64,000 nt of DNA from assembly GCF_045689235.1 (NCBI RefSeq), contig NZ_CP136864.1:1612001-1676000 (forward strand), given 5' to 3'. The translations under genes were made by a program, and so were the position numbers. This DNA comes from Congregibacter variabilis. GTDB lineage: Bacteria; Pseudomonadota; Gammaproteobacteria; Pseudomonadales; Halieaceae. Shown piece after piece: positions 24,772-35,030 of the stretch (the stretch's first letter is position 1; each line of letters opens with the position of its first letter). Under the pieces are notes generated by a model that had not been told where the DNA came from, made no database searches, and saw only the letters and a program-made list of their open reading frames with translations.

Positions 24772-25692
24772 TCAAATAGCGGCAGGCGCCGCCGGCGCCG
24801 TGACGTAGGAGATGGGCGCCATATCGGGATCATCAAAGGTCACCATCTCCCAGGCGTCAGTCTGTGCGATCAAAGCACGCAATGATGCATTATTCAGGGC
24901 GTGGCCAGACTTGTGGGCGCGAAACTCGCCAATCAGGCTGTAGCCCAGCAAATAGACGTCTCCGATGGCATCCAGAACCTTGTGTTTTACGAACTCATCC
25001 TCGTAGCGCAGTCCGTCCTGGTTCAAAATCCGGTACTCATCAACAACGATAGCGTTGTCTACGCTGCCGCCTCGGGCAAGCCCCTTGGAGCGCAGATATT
25101 CGATTTCGTGCATAAAGCCAAAAGTCCGAGCCCGACTGATCTCTCGCACAAAGGATGTGGAGGAAAAGTCGATCTCGGCGTGTGCTTTACGATCGCGAAA
25201 CACCGGGTGGTCGAAATCGATAGTGAAGGAGACCTTGAAGCCATCAAAGGGAAGAAAGCTGGCTACCTTGTCTCCGTCCTCTACCGTCACCGGACGCTTG
25301 ATACGGATGAATTTTTTTGCCGCAGGCTGTTCTTCGATCCCAGCAGACTGGATCAGAAAAACAAACGGTCCGGCACTTCCATCCATGATCGGCACTTCAC
25401 TGGCACTGACATCTACATAAGCGTTATCAATACCCAGACCCGCCATCGCTGACAACAAATGTTCCACGGTAGACACTCGGTGCCCGTCGTGCACAAGGGT
25501 TGTCGACAACGTTGTGTCGCCCACGTTAGACGCCTTGGCGTGAATCTCAACAACAGGGTTGAGATCGACACGGCGAAAAATAATACCGCTGTCTACCGGC
25601 GCAGGCGCCAGGGTCAGGTATACCTTTTCACCGGTATGCAAACCGACGCCAGTCGCCTTGATGGCGTTGCGCAACGTCCGCTGTCGAATCAT
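24772..25692 (-). CDS. lpxC: UDP-3-O-acyl-N-acetylglucosamine deacetylase LpxC
   Basis: 306-residue zinc deacetylase performing the committed step of lipid A synthesis. Landmarks are RTLRNAIKATGVGLHTGEKV at the N-terminus, STVEHLLSAMAGLGIDN near 75-91 with a zinc His, SARTFGFM-like RARTFGFMHEIEYL near 188-201 and LDAIGDVYLLG near 240-250, with a catalytic His in the following HKSGHALNNASL. Strong GGAGG site upstream. Terminal gene of the dcw block, as in E. coli. Confidence 0.97.
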   Translation of the reverse strand: MIRQRTLRNAIKATGVGLHTGEKVYLTLAPAPVDSGIIFRRVDLNPVVEIHAKASNVGDTTLSTTLVHDGHRVSTVEHLLSAMAGLGIDNAYVDVSASEVPIMDGSAGPFVFLIQSAGIEEQPAAKKFIRIKRPVTVEDGDKVASFLPFDGFKVSFTIDFDHPVFRDRKAHAEIDFSSTSFVREISRARTFGFMHEIEYLRSKGLARGGSVDNAIVVDEYRILNQDGLRYEDEFVKHKVLDAIGDVYLLGYSLIGEFRAHKSGHALNNASLRALIAQTDAWEMVTFDDPDMAPISYVTAPAAPAAI

Positions 25693-25783
25693 ACAACCTC
25701 CTTGTCAATGCCCCGCTATACCAAAGGCATATCCAGGCGCAATAGCGCCTGATACGCGGTCGACAGGATGACGGTCGTATCGA

Positions 25784-26965
25784 TCAGTCAGCTTGTCGCC
25801 TCAAAAAAGCCGGGATATCGAAATAATCGTCACCCAGTTTCTCCGCAGTAGCGGCGGCTGCCGAACCCCCACGCGCTGCTGCGCGCCGAGCCGGCGGCTT
25901 TTCATAATCCCGATAGTCCGGAGCTGACAGTGGGTCTATCTCGCTCTGCGGCTCTTCGGAGCGCGCAGCTCGCGGTGTTTCTACCACCTGCAACTTCGCA
26001 CGAGAAGCGGCATTGCCAAGCCCCGTAGCGACTACCGTAACCCTCAGTTCATCGTTCAGTGCGGGATCAATAACCGTCCCGACTACAACCGTGGCCTCGT
26101 CAGAGGCAAACTCTTCGATGGTATCGCCCACCTCAGAGAACTCTCCGAGCGACAAATCGAGCCCGGCAGTAATATTAACCAGAATCCCGCGTGCGCCTTC
26201 CAGATCTATATCATCCAGCAGCGGGCTGTTGATAGCGCGTTCGGCTGCCTCGCGCGCCCGGTTCTCGCCACGAGCGCTTCCAGTGCCCATCATGGCCATA
26301 CCCATTTCAGACATAACCGTTCTCACATCCGCAAAGTCGACATTGATCATGCCGGGGCGAATGATAAGGTCAGCAATACCCTGAACCGCCCCCAACAATA
26401 CATCATTGGCTTCTTTGAAGGCATCCAAGAGACTGGTATTTTTTCCCAAAACCTCTAGCAATTTTTCGTTCGGTATGGTGATTAGAGAGTCCACATGCTG
26501 CTGAAGTTCCGCAAGTCCTGACTCAGCAATTGAAAGCCGCTTGCGACCCTCAAAAGTGAAGGGTCGAGTCACGACAGCGACGGTGAGGATCCCCATCTCA
26601 CGTGCCACTTCCGCGACCACTGGCGCCCCGCCGGTGCCAGTACCACCACCCATTCCCGCGGTAATAAACACCATGTCGGCACCGCGCAAAGACTCGGCAA
26701 TCCTCTCCCGGTCCTCTACTGCCGCGGCTCGGCCAATTTCCGGGTTTGCGCCCGCACCCAGCCCTTTGGTGATCTCACCACCGAGCTGAAGTACTGTGGG
26801 CGAATCCACATCTGACAAAGCCTGTGCGTCCGTGTTGGCACAGATAAAATCCACACCCTCCACGTTGTTTGTAATCATGTGCTTAACGGCGTTGCCACCA
26901 CCGCCACCTACACCGATCACTTTGATGACAGCGCTCTGCGGTACGTTGTCTACGAGTTCAAACAT
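25784..26965 (-). CDS. ftsZ: Cell division protein FtsZ
   Basis: 393-residue tubulin-like GTPase forming the Z ring. The GTP-binding signature GGGTGTG is at 106-112; the T7 loop VDFADVRTVMSEMG near 205-218 carries the catalytic aspartates. The C-terminal tail DIPAFLRRQAD is the conserved peptide that binds FtsA and ZipA. A variable linker rich in Ala, Arg and Glu joins the two. Length and order are standard. The 62-base gap to ftsA may contain its own promoter. Confidence 0.98.
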   Translation of the reverse strand: MFELVDNVPQSAVIKVIGVGGGGGNAVKHMITNNVEGVDFICANTDAQALSDVDSPTVLQLGGEITKGLGAGANPEIGRAAAVEDRERIAESLRGADMVFITAGMGGGTGTGGAPVVAEVAREMGILTVAVVTRPFTFEGRKRLSIAESGLAELQQHVDSLITIPNEKLLEVLGKNTSLLDAFKEANDVLLGAVQGIADLIIRPGMINVDFADVRTVMSEMGMAMMGTGSARGENRAREAAERAINSPLLDDIDLEGARGILVNITAGLDLSLGEFSEVGDTIEEFASDEATVVVGTVIDPALNDELRVTVVATGLGNAASRAKLQVVETPRAARSEEPQSEIDPLSAPDYRDYEKPPARRAAARGGSAAAATAEKLGDDYFDIPAFLRRQAD

Positions 26966-27027
26966 AGCTTCCTTCCCCTTTATATAACGTCACCTTTCGG
27001 CGACCTTCCTTCCCCAAAAAAACTGCT

Positions 27028-28260
27028 CTAAAAACTGTCCCGGACCCACTGCGCCAGACGCGTCCACCAGGCATCTGCAGGCGTGCGGCTTCGGCCACTA
27101 TGTACCTCTCCCGCATGGCGGCTGCCATACAGCAGCAACCCCACAGCGGTGGAATAAATTGGATTGCGAACGATGTCGGCAAGACCATCAATGCTCTGCG
27201 GATAACCCACACGCACGGGCATATGAAATATCTCTTCGGCTAGCTCAGACGCGCCCTCCATCTTTGAGGTGCCTCCGGTAAGCACGATTCCCGAGGGAAT
27301 AAGATCCTCGAAACCCGAACGCCGCAGCTCCGCCTGAATGAGGGTGAACAGCTCGTCGTAACGAGGCTCCACTACCTCGGCGAGAGATTGCCGGGACAGA
27401 TCCCGTGGCGGCCGATCACCCACACTGGGAACCTTGATTGTCTGGTCGGCGCCCGCAAGCTGCGTAAGCGCACAGGCGTAGCGAATCTTTATCTCTTCGG
27501 CATACTGAGACGGCGTACGCAAGGCCATGGCGATATCATTCGTCACTTGATCTCCGGCGATAGGTATAACCCCGGTATGCCGAATTGAGCCTTCGGTAAA
27601 GATCGCGATATCAGTGGTCCCGCCGCCAATATCAACCAGACACACGCCGAGTTCCCGCTCGTCGTCCGTCAGCACGGAGTAAGATGAGGCCAACTGCTCG
27701 AGGATAATGTCCTCAACTTCCAGGCCACACTTACGAATACATTTTTCTATGTTCTGCGCCGCATTGACCGCGCAGGTCACCAGGTGCACTTTGGCCTCCA
27801 GACGCACTCCCGACATCCCCTGGGGCTCTTTGATGCCCTCCTGGTTATCGATGACGTACTCCTGAGGCAGTACGTGCAGCACCTTCTGATCTGCAGGTAT
27901 CGCCACCGCCCGAGCGGCATCAATGACACGCTCAAGATCCTGACCTACGACCTCCTGCTCTTTGATAGCTACGATGCCGTGGGAATTCAGACTGCGGATA
28001 TGCGAACCGGCAATACCCACGTACACCGAGTGAATCTGACAGCCCGCCATAAGCTCAGCCTCATCCACAGCGCGCTGGATGGACTGCACGGTGGACTCGA
28101 TATTGACCACCACGCCCTTCTTCATTCCCTTGGAAGGGTGGGAACCGATTCCCACGACTTCCATAGTGCCGTCGGCAGTCACCTCACCGACGATAGCGAC
28201 AACCTTGGAGGTTCCGATATCCAGTCCGACAATCATTCGCCTGTCTTTAACCGCTGCCAT
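27028..28260 (-). CDS. ftsA: Cell division protein FtsA
   Basis: 410-residue actin-like ATPase that tethers FtsZ to the membrane. Phosphate-1 motif GLDIGTSKVVAIVGE near 13-27, the phosphate-2 segment CLVDIGGGTTDIAIF near 205-220, and adenosine motif GIVLTGGTSKMEG near 325-338. The C-terminal amphipathic helix WWTRLAQWVRDSF is the membrane-targeting sequence. Located between ftsQ and ftsZ as usual, with a 7-base gap after ftsQ. Confidence 0.98.
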   Translation of the reverse strand: MAAVKDRRMIVGLDIGTSKVVAIVGEVTADGTMEVVGIGSHPSKGMKKGVVVNIESTVQSIQRAVDEAELMAGCQIHSVYVGIAGSHIRSLNSHGIVAIKEQEVVGQDLERVIDAARAVAIPADQKVLHVLPQEYVIDNQEGIKEPQGMSGVRLEAKVHLVTCAVNAAQNIEKCIRKCGLEVEDIILEQLASSYSVLTDDERELGVCLVDIGGGTTDIAIFTEGSIRHTGVIPIAGDQVTNDIAMALRTPSQYAEEIKIRYACALTQLAGADQTIKVPSVGDRPPRDLSRQSLAEVVEPRYDELFTLIQAELRRSGFEDLIPSGIVLTGGTSKMEGASELAEEIFHMPVRVGYPQSIDGLADIVRNPIYSTAVGLLLYGSRHAGEVHSGRSRTPADAWWTRLAQWVRDSF

Positions 28261-28267
28261 TAGCTGT

Positions 28268-29074
28268 CTACCTGCCCTGGGTGTTGTCGGTTAGTCCCGC
28301 TAACTGCGGGGTCTGGTCAAATGCCACGGCTGCACCGCCGTCGTATCGCATATCTACACGCTGCACGAGTCGGTCAGACGCCTGGAGGTCACTCCTCCAC
28401 AGCTGCAAGAAGCGCTGCAGACGAAGCGAGAAATCATGGTCTCCAAGCTGCAGCTCAAGCCCGTTATCAAGACCCACTAGCAACTGCCCGTAGTCGTCCT
28501 CACTTAAGGACGTAGGCGTCAATGCCAAGGGACGCAATCGCTCAAGCAAACGTTGATAGTGATTCATCAAACGCGCCTCACTCCCCAGGGGGCCACGGAT
28601 CTCGGGAAGGTCTTTCCAGCGCTCCGTGTCGGCAACCTCGATAATGCGCGCCTCGTGATTCAGGAATGCTTCTTCACCCCAGCGCGCGATGGGCAGTTGC
28701 TCCACCACACTCACTTCAAGGGTGTCGGGGAAGCGGCGGCGCAATTCTGCGCTGTATACCCAGGGCAAGGCCTCAAGGGTCTCTTGCAGTTCTGCGAGAC
28801 TCAGAAACAACAAGCCCTGATCCAACTCATCCGAAAGCGCAGCACGCAAAGCGTCCTGACGCAGATGCTCCAACTTCCCGGTGACCACAATGCGCTCTAC
28901 CGGCATATTTCGCAGAGCGTCGAAGCCAAGATAAACGACGACGCCCAAGGCACAGATGGCGGACATTGATACCAGAGCGCTGAACCCACTTTGAATTCTT
29001 GGCATCAGCGCTTTCAGGCGCTCGCCTCGGGAAAGGGGAGCTCGACGCCGGGCATTTCGACGAGATGCTGACAT
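28268..29074 (-). CDS. ftsQ: Cell division protein FtsQ
   Basis: 268-residue bitopic divisome protein. A basic cytoplasmic tail (RRNARRRAPL) precedes one membrane helix (about residues 35-55) and a periplasmic POTRA domain starting PVERIVVTGKLEHLRQDAL near 60-78, then the beta domain. It recruits FtsB and FtsL. ATG 29074 overlaps the ddlB stop (TGATG) and is preferred over an in-frame upstream start at 29113. Confidence 0.94.
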   Translation of the reverse strand: MSASRRNARRRAPLSRGERLKALMPRIQSGFSALVSMSAICALGVVVYLGFDALRNMPVERIVVTGKLEHLRQDALRAALSDELDQGLLFLSLAELQETLEALPWVYSAELRRRFPDTLEVSVVEQLPIARWGEEAFLNHEARIIEVADTERWKDLPEIRGPLGSEARLMNHYQRLLERLRPLALTPTSLSEDDYGQLLVGLDNGLELQLGDHDFSLRLQRFLQLWRSDLQASDRLVQRVDMRYDGGAAVAFDQTPQLAGLTDNTQGR

Positions 29075-30021
29075 CAGGCACGCCCTCCCGAAGCCGATTG
29101 TCCTGCGAACCACGACATGAGCAGGATCTCTTCGAGTAATTCCAAAAGCGAAAGTCCGGCCGCCGCCGCCGCCATGGGTACCAGGCTGTGGTCGGTCATA
29201 CCCGGCACAGTGTTGACCTCCAGCAGCTGAAATTCGCCGCGACTGTCACGCATGAGGTCCACCCGACCCCAGACCGAGCAGCCAAGGGCTGCAAACGCCT
29301 CAAGAGCAAGCTTGCACAGCGTCTGCTCATCGTCTGCACTCAGACCGCAAGGTATGTTGTAGCGAGTGGTATTGGCCTTGTACTTGGCTTCGTAATCGTA
29401 GAACTCGCGCGCAGCCTCAATATGAATAGGTGGCAGTGCACGATCCCCTAAAACAGCCACGGTGTACTCGGGGCCATCAATGAATTGCTCCGCCATTATC
29501 TGATCGCCAAACACCGCCGCAGACTCACAGGCTGCCACAAAGCTCTCGGGGCTATCGACCCGAGCCATACCCAGACTTGAGCCCTCCGTACAGGGCTTGA
29601 TAAATGCCGAGCCCCAATTCGCAAGTAATGCCTGAGCATCAGTGGCAGCATTAACCAGCGCGAAATCTGCCGTGGGCAAGCCCAAAGCCCGCCAAACCTG
29701 CTTACTGCGCAGTTTGTCCATGGCCAGAGCTGACCCCAAAACGCCGCTACCTGTTCCCACTACGCCAAGGGACTGCAAAAGTCCCTGAGTCACACCATCT
29801 TCACCACCAACCCCGTGCTGAATATTGAAAGCGATATCCACACCTTTCAGCTCAGACCACCATTCGGATTCGCCGGTATCTAACGCCAGAGGCTCGTAGC
29901 CTCCCTCGCGCAGTGCTGTGATTACCGTCCGGGCGCTGGCAAGGGAAACCTCTCGCTCGCCGGAGGTACCACCAAACAACACGGCGATATTCAATTCACT
30001 CAAGCGCGCTAAAGCATTCAT
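29074..30021 (-). CDS. ddlB: D-alanine-D-alanine ligase B
   Basis: 315-residue ATP-grasp ligase making the D-Ala-D-Ala dipeptide for the murein stem. Visible are VLFGGTSGEREVSLAS near 14-29, FIKPCTEGSSLGMARV near 140-155, and the metal-binding VNTVPGMTDHSLVPMAA near 275-291. Cytoplasmic. Start overlaps the murC stop by four bases. Confidence 0.97.
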   Translation of the reverse strand: MNALARLSELNIAVLFGGTSGEREVSLASARTVITALREGGYEPLALDTGESEWWSELKGVDIAFNIQHGVGGEDGVTQGLLQSLGVVGTGSGVLGSALAMDKLRSKQVWRALGLPTADFALVNAATDAQALLANWGSAFIKPCTEGSSLGMARVDSPESFVAACESAAVFGDQIMAEQFIDGPEYTVAVLGDRALPPIHIEAAREFYDYEAKYKANTTRYNIPCGLSADDEQTLCKLALEAFAALGCSVWGRVDLMRDSRGEFQLLEVNTVPGMTDHSLVPMAAAAAGLSLLELLEEILLMSWFAGQSASGGRA

Positions 30022-31442
30022 GACAGCTCCACCGCGTCGCGAAGCTGGGTCGCCAGACGGGCGATATCACCAGCACCTTGGGTAACCAGTACGTCACCGG
30101 CTTCAAGCACATCCGCCAATAAATTGGGCACTTCCTGCGCCGAAGCCGCATACAGCGGATCTAACTGACCTCGCTGGCGAATTGAGCGCGCCAGTGACCG
30201 GCTGTCGGCGCCGGCAATGGCTTCTTCACCGGCGGGATAAACTTCGAGAAGCACCAGAAAGTCCGTGTCTGAAAGCACACTGACAAAGTCATCGTAAAGG
30301 TCCCGGGTGCGGGTAAATCGATGCGGCTGATACACCATAACGATGCGACGCTCTGGCCAGGCTTGACGAGCCGACGCCAGAGTAGCTGCCACTTCTGTTG
30401 GATGATGTCCGTAGTCATCTACCAGAGTGACCGTCTGCTGCCCTAATTGAATGTCTTCGTAAACACTGAATCGACGCCCTACTCCGCTAAAGCTCTCCAG
30501 CGTTTTCTGGATAACATCATCATCAATACCCTGGTCGGTCGCCACAGCGACTGCAGCAGTGGCATTCAATACGTTGTGGGCACCGGGCATATTGAGTGTG
30601 ATGGGCAAGGCCGGGTAAGCATCCGGACGCTCCACCACAAAACGCGTGCACAGACCCGCAGGCTCAAGCCGGGTAATACGGTAATCGGCTTCTTCAGCAA
30701 ATCCATAGCTCAACAGTGGCCGACCCAGATCTTCACCGAGCCCGGCGAGCACCGGATCATCAATGCAGAGCACCGCAAGACCATAGAATGGCAAATTATG
30801 CAGGAACTCAACAAAGGTCCGACGCAGCCGTGCAAAGTCGCCCCCGTAAGTTTCCATATGATCTGCTTCGATATTGGTAACTACGGTAACCATAGGCTGT
30901 AGATGCAAGAACGACGCATCGCTTTCGTCAGCCTCGGCGATAAGAAACCGCCCCGCACCTAACTGCGCATGTGTACCCGTGCTGTTAACGCGACCACCGA
31001 TCACGAAGGTCGGATCAAGATCCGCTGCAGCAAACAGCGCGGCGATAATGCTTGTAGTTGTGGTCTTACCATGGGTCCCCGCCACCGCGATGCCATAGCG
31101 ATGTCGCATGAGCTCCGACAGCATCTCTGCCCGAGGCACCACCGGAATGCGCTGCTCTCTTGCCGCAACCAGCTCGGCATTGTCCGCTTTCACCGCACTG
31201 GAAATCACCACAACATCAGCGTCACTTACCGCCTCAGAACGATGCCCGATGCTGACCTTGACCCCCATCTCGCCAAGTCGCCGGGTGACGCTGCCATCCA
31301 ATAAATCCGAGCCACTAACCGAAAAACCAAGGTTAACCAGAACCTCAGCAATACCACTCATACCGCTGCCGCCAACGCCGACCATATGAATGCGGCGTAC
31401 CCGACGCATTTCTGAAGCTCCCGGCACAACTGAAACCGTCAT
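30018..31442 (-). CDS. murC: UDP-N-acetylmuramate-L-alanine ligase MurC
   Basis: 474-residue Mur ligase adding L-Ala to UDP-MurNAc. The N-terminal Rossmann motif HMVGVGGSGMSGIAEVL, the ATP loop AGTHGKTTTTS near 120-130, EADESDASFL and YGHHPTEVAATL are characteristic. I use ATG 31442, which forms an ATGA overlap with the murG stop; the longer frame from 31463 reads into murG. Substrate-binding and central domains appear intact. Confidence 0.96.
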   Translation of the reverse strand: MTVSVVPGASEMRRVRRIHMVGVGGSGMSGIAEVLVNLGFSVSGSDLLDGSVTRRLGEMGVKVSIGHRSEAVSDADVVVISSAVKADNAELVAAREQRIPVVPRAEMLSELMRHRYGIAVAGTHGKTTTTSIIAALFAAADLDPTFVIGGRVNSTGTHAQLGAGRFLIAEADESDASFLHLQPMVTVVTNIEADHMETYGGDFARLRRTFVEFLHNLPFYGLAVLCIDDPVLAGLGEDLGRPLLSYGFAEEADYRITRLEPAGLCTRFVVERPDAYPALPITLNMPGAHNVLNATAAVAVATDQGIDDDVIQKTLESFSGVGRRFSVYEDIQLGQQTVTLVDDYGHHPTEVAATLASARQAWPERRIVMVYQPHRFTRTRDLYDDFVSVLSDTDFLVLLEVYPAGEEAIAGADSRSLARSIRQRGQLDPLYAASAQEVPNLLADVLEAGDVLVTQGAGDIARLATQLRDAVELS

Positions 31443-32512
31443 CGAGTCAGTGCCTCCCCACAATCAGCGATCATGCGAGTTGCCTCGGGTCTGGCGCAGC
31501 CAAGCGCTGCGCTGGACATACCTTGCATAAGATCACAGTCAGCAATCAGACCACGCAGCGTTGCTTCCAGTTGTTGATCAAGGTCCGACTGGGCAAGCAA
31601 GACTGCAGCGCCGGCATCGGAAAGAAAGCGCGCATTAGCTGTCTGATGGTCGTCAATGGCATAGGGAAGCGGAATCAGTATCGATGGCCTACCTGTCACC
31701 GCCAGCTCTGCGACGGTCAGTGCACCGGCGCGGCAGATGACCAGCTGCGCCCAGGCATAGGCTTCCGGCATATCTTCAAGGTAGGGCTCAACGCTCCACT
31801 GGGCGTTACTCACCGTCGCGTAATCAGCTCGCGTTGTGTCCGCATGAGCAGGACCGCACTGGTGGCGCCACTCACATTGCGGGCCGAGCAATGCAGCAAC
31901 CGCCGGCATAGCCTCATTCAATGGTTTTGCACCCAGGCTGCCACCGAGCACCAACACACGCAACGGCTCATCGGCGTGTCGTATCCAAGGACTATCTGTA
32001 GCGACTGACAGCATATCCTTGCGCACAGGATTGCCCAGATAAGTAGCCGTCGAATACTGCTCAAGCACATTGGGAAAACCCGTCGCTATCTGCGAGGCGA
32101 AGCGGGCCAGCGCACGATTTGCGCTACCGGGCACGGCGTTTTGCTCCTGAAGCAGTAAGGGACGACGGGTTAGCCACGCTGCAAGGGCCGCTGGAAACGA
32201 CGCGTAACCGCCCATTCCCACAACTAAAGCCGGACGCAAGCGCAGCATTAGCCACAGCGACCGCAGCAGAGAAAAACCGAGCAAGACCACCGCCAGCATT
32301 TGCTGGAGCAAGCCTTTGCCCCGCAATCCACGCATGGGCAATTGATACAGCTGGATGTCGGCAGCAGGGACAACCCGAGCCTCAAGCCCTCGGCGAGTTC
32401 CAATCCACGCCAGGCGGAATCCGCGTTCACGAAGATCAAGTGCCACCGCAAGCGCTGGATAAACATGCCCGCCGGTGCCTCCTGCCAGCATCATGGCCAT
32501 GGGCGCGCTCAT
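31439..32512 (-). CDS. murG: UDP-GlcNAc transferase MurG (lipid II synthesis)
   Basis: 357-residue GT-B transferase converting lipid I to lipid II on the cytoplasmic side of the membrane. GGTGGHVYPALAVA near 11-24 and the donor-site ICRAGALTVAELAVTGRPSILIPLPYAIDDHQ near 255-286 are the family signature. Second glycine-rich loop GGSLGAKPLNEAMP near 190. Overlaps ftsW by four bases. Confidence 0.97.
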   Translation of the reverse strand: MSAPMAMMLAGGTGGHVYPALAVALDLRERGFRLAWIGTRRGLEARVVPAADIQLYQLPMRGLRGKGLLQQMLAVVLLGFSLLRSLWLMLRLRPALVVGMGGYASFPAALAAWLTRRPLLLQEQNAVPGSANRALARFASQIATGFPNVLEQYSTATYLGNPVRKDMLSVATDSPWIRHADEPLRVLVLGGSLGAKPLNEAMPAVAALLGPQCEWRHQCGPAHADTTRADYATVSNAQWSVEPYLEDMPEAYAWAQLVICRAGALTVAELAVTGRPSILIPLPYAIDDHQTANARFLSDAGAAVLLAQSDLDQQLEATLRGLIADCDLMQGMSSAALGCARPEATRMIADCGEALTR

Positions 32513-33663
32513 CGCTTGCGCCCTCGTTTAGGCTGCTGTCGCTCGTGAGCAACACGAAGCACCATACTGAGTAGCACACAGGCGGTAATGAGACTGGTAC
32601 CGCCATAGCTAATCAAAGGCAGCGTCAGCCCCTTGGTGGGAAGCAGCCCCGCACTAACACCCATATTCACGAACGCCTGCCCGGAGAACATCAGTGATAC
32701 GCCAAAGCACAGATAGGCGGCAAACAACTGCCCCTCTTTTTGCGACTGACGACCGAGGTGAAAAATACGCAGTACCAGCGCCAGAAACAGACTGATCAAC
32801 ACAAACGCACCAACAAACCCCGTCTCTTCAGCCCAAATCGAAAACACAAAATCTGTGTGCGCCTCAGGCAGGTAAAACAATTTTTGTACGCTGTTGCCAA
32901 GTCCCACGCCAAACCACTCACCACGACCAAAGGCGATAAGAGACTGAATGAGTTGAAACCCCGAACCGAAAGGGTCTGCCCAGGGGTCGGTATAGGCGAT
33001 GAGACGCTGCAGACGGTAAGGCGCTGCCTGAATAAGCAACGCCCCCAAAATACCAGTCGCTACAACGATTAGACTGAGATGCATGAGGCGCATGCCCGCT
33101 AGAAACAGCATCCCAAAGGCAGTAGCGAGCATAATTACAACAGCACCGAAATCGGGTTCGGCCAGCAAAAGTACAGCCACTACACCCAAGATCATCAGAG
33201 GCCGCAAAATACCCTGCCAGCTTTCTTGCAAGGCTTTTCCCTGACGGAGCAGATAGCCGGACAGATAAACAATCATCGATGCCTTGGCGAGCTCCGAAGG
33301 CTGCAGTGTCAGCGGCCCCAGTGCCAGCCAGCGCTGACTGCCATTCACATTGCGCCCCACACCCGGAATCAAAACAAGAATCAGCAGCAAACTCGACAGC
33401 AGCAGCAACAGCCAGCCGCTGCGGTACCAGAACTCAATAGGCACCTGATAACAGACAAAGCCGCTGGTGAGAGCCAGTGCGAGATACACCAGATGTCGAA
33501 GACTGTGATGCCACATATTGCCGTAGGTTGCTTCGGCATAGCCCACCGATGCTGAGCTGATCGCAATCAATCCAATAAGCAACAGCGCCACAGCTATAGC
33601 GAGCAACATGAGGTCCGGCAGCCTTGCTGCTGTCGCCACAGTTGTTGCGCGAGCGGTCGTCAT
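32509..33663 (-). CDS. ftsW: Septal peptidoglycan polymerase FtsW
   Basis: 384-residue SEDS-family glycosyltransferase that polymerises lipid II at the septum with FtsI. About ten membrane helices are visible. GNMWHHSLRHLVYLAL, GVGRNVNGSQRWLALGPLTLQPSELAK near 100-126, the functional WADPFGSGFQLIQSLIAFGRGEWFG, HTDFVFSIWAEETG and the last-loop LPLISYGGTSL are diagnostic. Overlaps murD by four bases. Confidence 0.97.
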   Translation of the reverse strand: MTTARATTVATAARLPDLMLLAIAVALLLIGLIAISSASVGYAEATYGNMWHHSLRHLVYLALALTSGFVCYQVPIEFWYRSGWLLLLLSSLLLILVLIPGVGRNVNGSQRWLALGPLTLQPSELAKASMIVYLSGYLLRQGKALQESWQGILRPLMILGVVAVLLLAEPDFGAVVIMLATAFGMLFLAGMRLMHLSLIVVATGILGALLIQAAPYRLQRLIAYTDPWADPFGSGFQLIQSLIAFGRGEWFGVGLGNSVQKLFYLPEAHTDFVFSIWAEETGFVGAFVLISLFLALVLRIFHLGRQSQKEGQLFAAYLCFGVSLMFSGQAFVNMGVSAGLLPTKGLTLPLISYGGTSLITACVLLSMVLRVAHERQQPKRGRKR

Positions 33664-35030
33664 GACGCCACCATCGTTAGCACCAGCTGCTTAAAGCGAT
33701 CGCCCCGGGCCGTATAACTGGAAAACTGATCAAAACTCGCACAAGCCGGAGATAGCACAACGATATCGCCGGGTTGCGCGCGGGCAGCTGCCAACTCCAC
33801 CGCCTTCTCGAGAGTGTCGGCAATAATTTTTTCGCAGCTATCACCAAGCGCTTTGGCAATCGCATCGGTGGCTTCGCCAATAAGCAGCACCGCATCGCAA
33901 TGCGCTGCAACTGCCGACTGCAAAGCACAAAAATCTGCGCCTTTATCACGCCCACCGGCAATAAGGATCAAACGGTGCTGCGAGCCCAGACCATTGATAG
34001 CTGCCAAAGCTGCACCCACGTTTGTGGCCTTGGAGTCATTGATCCAACGCACACCGTCTTGATCGAGAACCAGTTCACAGCGGTGCTCAAGACCTGCAAA
34101 GCTGCGAAGGACACTCAACATTGCGTCCCGAGGCAAATCTATTGCAGCGCCGAGAGCGAGGGCTGCAAGGGCATTGGCAAGATTGTGACTCCCGGGCAGC
34201 GACACTTCACTGGCCTTCATTAAAGGCTCAAAACCCTCAACGATCATCTGCTCACCGTCGACCGTTCGCAGACCAAAGCCGTGCAGGTCCGGCTCACCCA
34301 TTCGCCAGCTGATCTGCCGTCGTCCCGCAGCCAGCGGCGGAATCGTCAGCGGATCATCAACGTTAAAGACCACCGCAGCGCATCCGTTAAAAATGCGATG
34401 CTTCGCCTGATGATAGAGCGGCATGCTGCCGTGTCGATCCAGGTGATCTGGCGTCAGATTGAGCACCGTGGCGACTTCAAGATTCAAAGCGCCTGCTCGC
34501 TCTAACTGGAAGCTAGACAGCTCCAGTACATAGAACTCCACATCGTCAGCAAGCAGATCCAGAGCGGGCACACCCAGATTGCCGCCAACAGCCGCCTTAC
34601 GACCTGCAGCCTTCACCATGGCACCGAGCATTTCTGTAACCGTGGATTTAGCATTGGAACCGGTGATCCCAATAACCGGCGCAGTCGCAGCGGCCACAAA
34701 AAGATCGATATCTCCACAGAGTTTTGCCCCGGCCTTAACTGCCTGCTGCAACCAGGGTTCAGCCGGCGAAATTCCGGGGCTAACAATTAATTCCCCTGCG
34801 GTATCCAGTACCTCTTGAGCATCGGTACCCAGCATAATCGGAACGCCCGGCAACTCAGCCTGCAGCTGCTCAAGGCCGGGAGGCTGCTCCCGGGTATCTA
34901 CCACAGAGAATTCTTCACCCTGCGCTGCCAGATAACGAGCCACTGACAGGCCGGTGACACCCAGTCCTACCACCACTTTGCGACGCGTGCTGCTGATAAG
35001 AGAAGACATGTCTTTAGCCATTGCTCCCAT
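33660..35030 (-). CDS. murD: UDP-MurNAc-L-alanine-D-glutamate ligase MurD
   Basis: 456-residue Mur ligase adding D-Glu. The N-terminal nucleotide fold VVVGLGVTGLSVARYL, the ATP loop ITGSNAKSTVTEM, LELSSFQLE, NLTPDHLDRHGSM and WINDSKATNVGAA are present. The P-loop has Ala where Gly is more common (GSNGKS in E. coli); I believe this variant also occurs in other gammaproteobacteria. Start is ATG 35030, overlapping the mraY stop; a GTG three bases upstream is equally compatible. Confidence 0.95.
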   Translation of the reverse strand: MGAMAKDMSSLISSTRRKVVVGLGVTGLSVARYLAAQGEEFSVVDTREQPPGLEQLQAELPGVPIMLGTDAQEVLDTAGELIVSPGISPAEPWLQQAVKAGAKLCGDIDLFVAAATAPVIGITGSNAKSTVTEMLGAMVKAAGRKAAVGGNLGVPALDLLADDVEFYVLELSSFQLERAGALNLEVATVLNLTPDHLDRHGSMPLYHQAKHRIFNGCAAVVFNVDDPLTIPPLAAGRRQISWRMGEPDLHGFGLRTVDGEQMIVEGFEPLMKASEVSLPGSHNLANALAALALGAAIDLPRDAMLSVLRSFAGLEHRCELVLDQDGVRWINDSKATNVGAALAAINGLGSQHRLILIAGGRDKGADFCALQSAVAAHCDAVLLIGEATDAIAKALGDSCEKIIADTLEKAVELAAARAQPGDIVVLSPACASFDQFSSYTARGDRFKQLVLTMVAS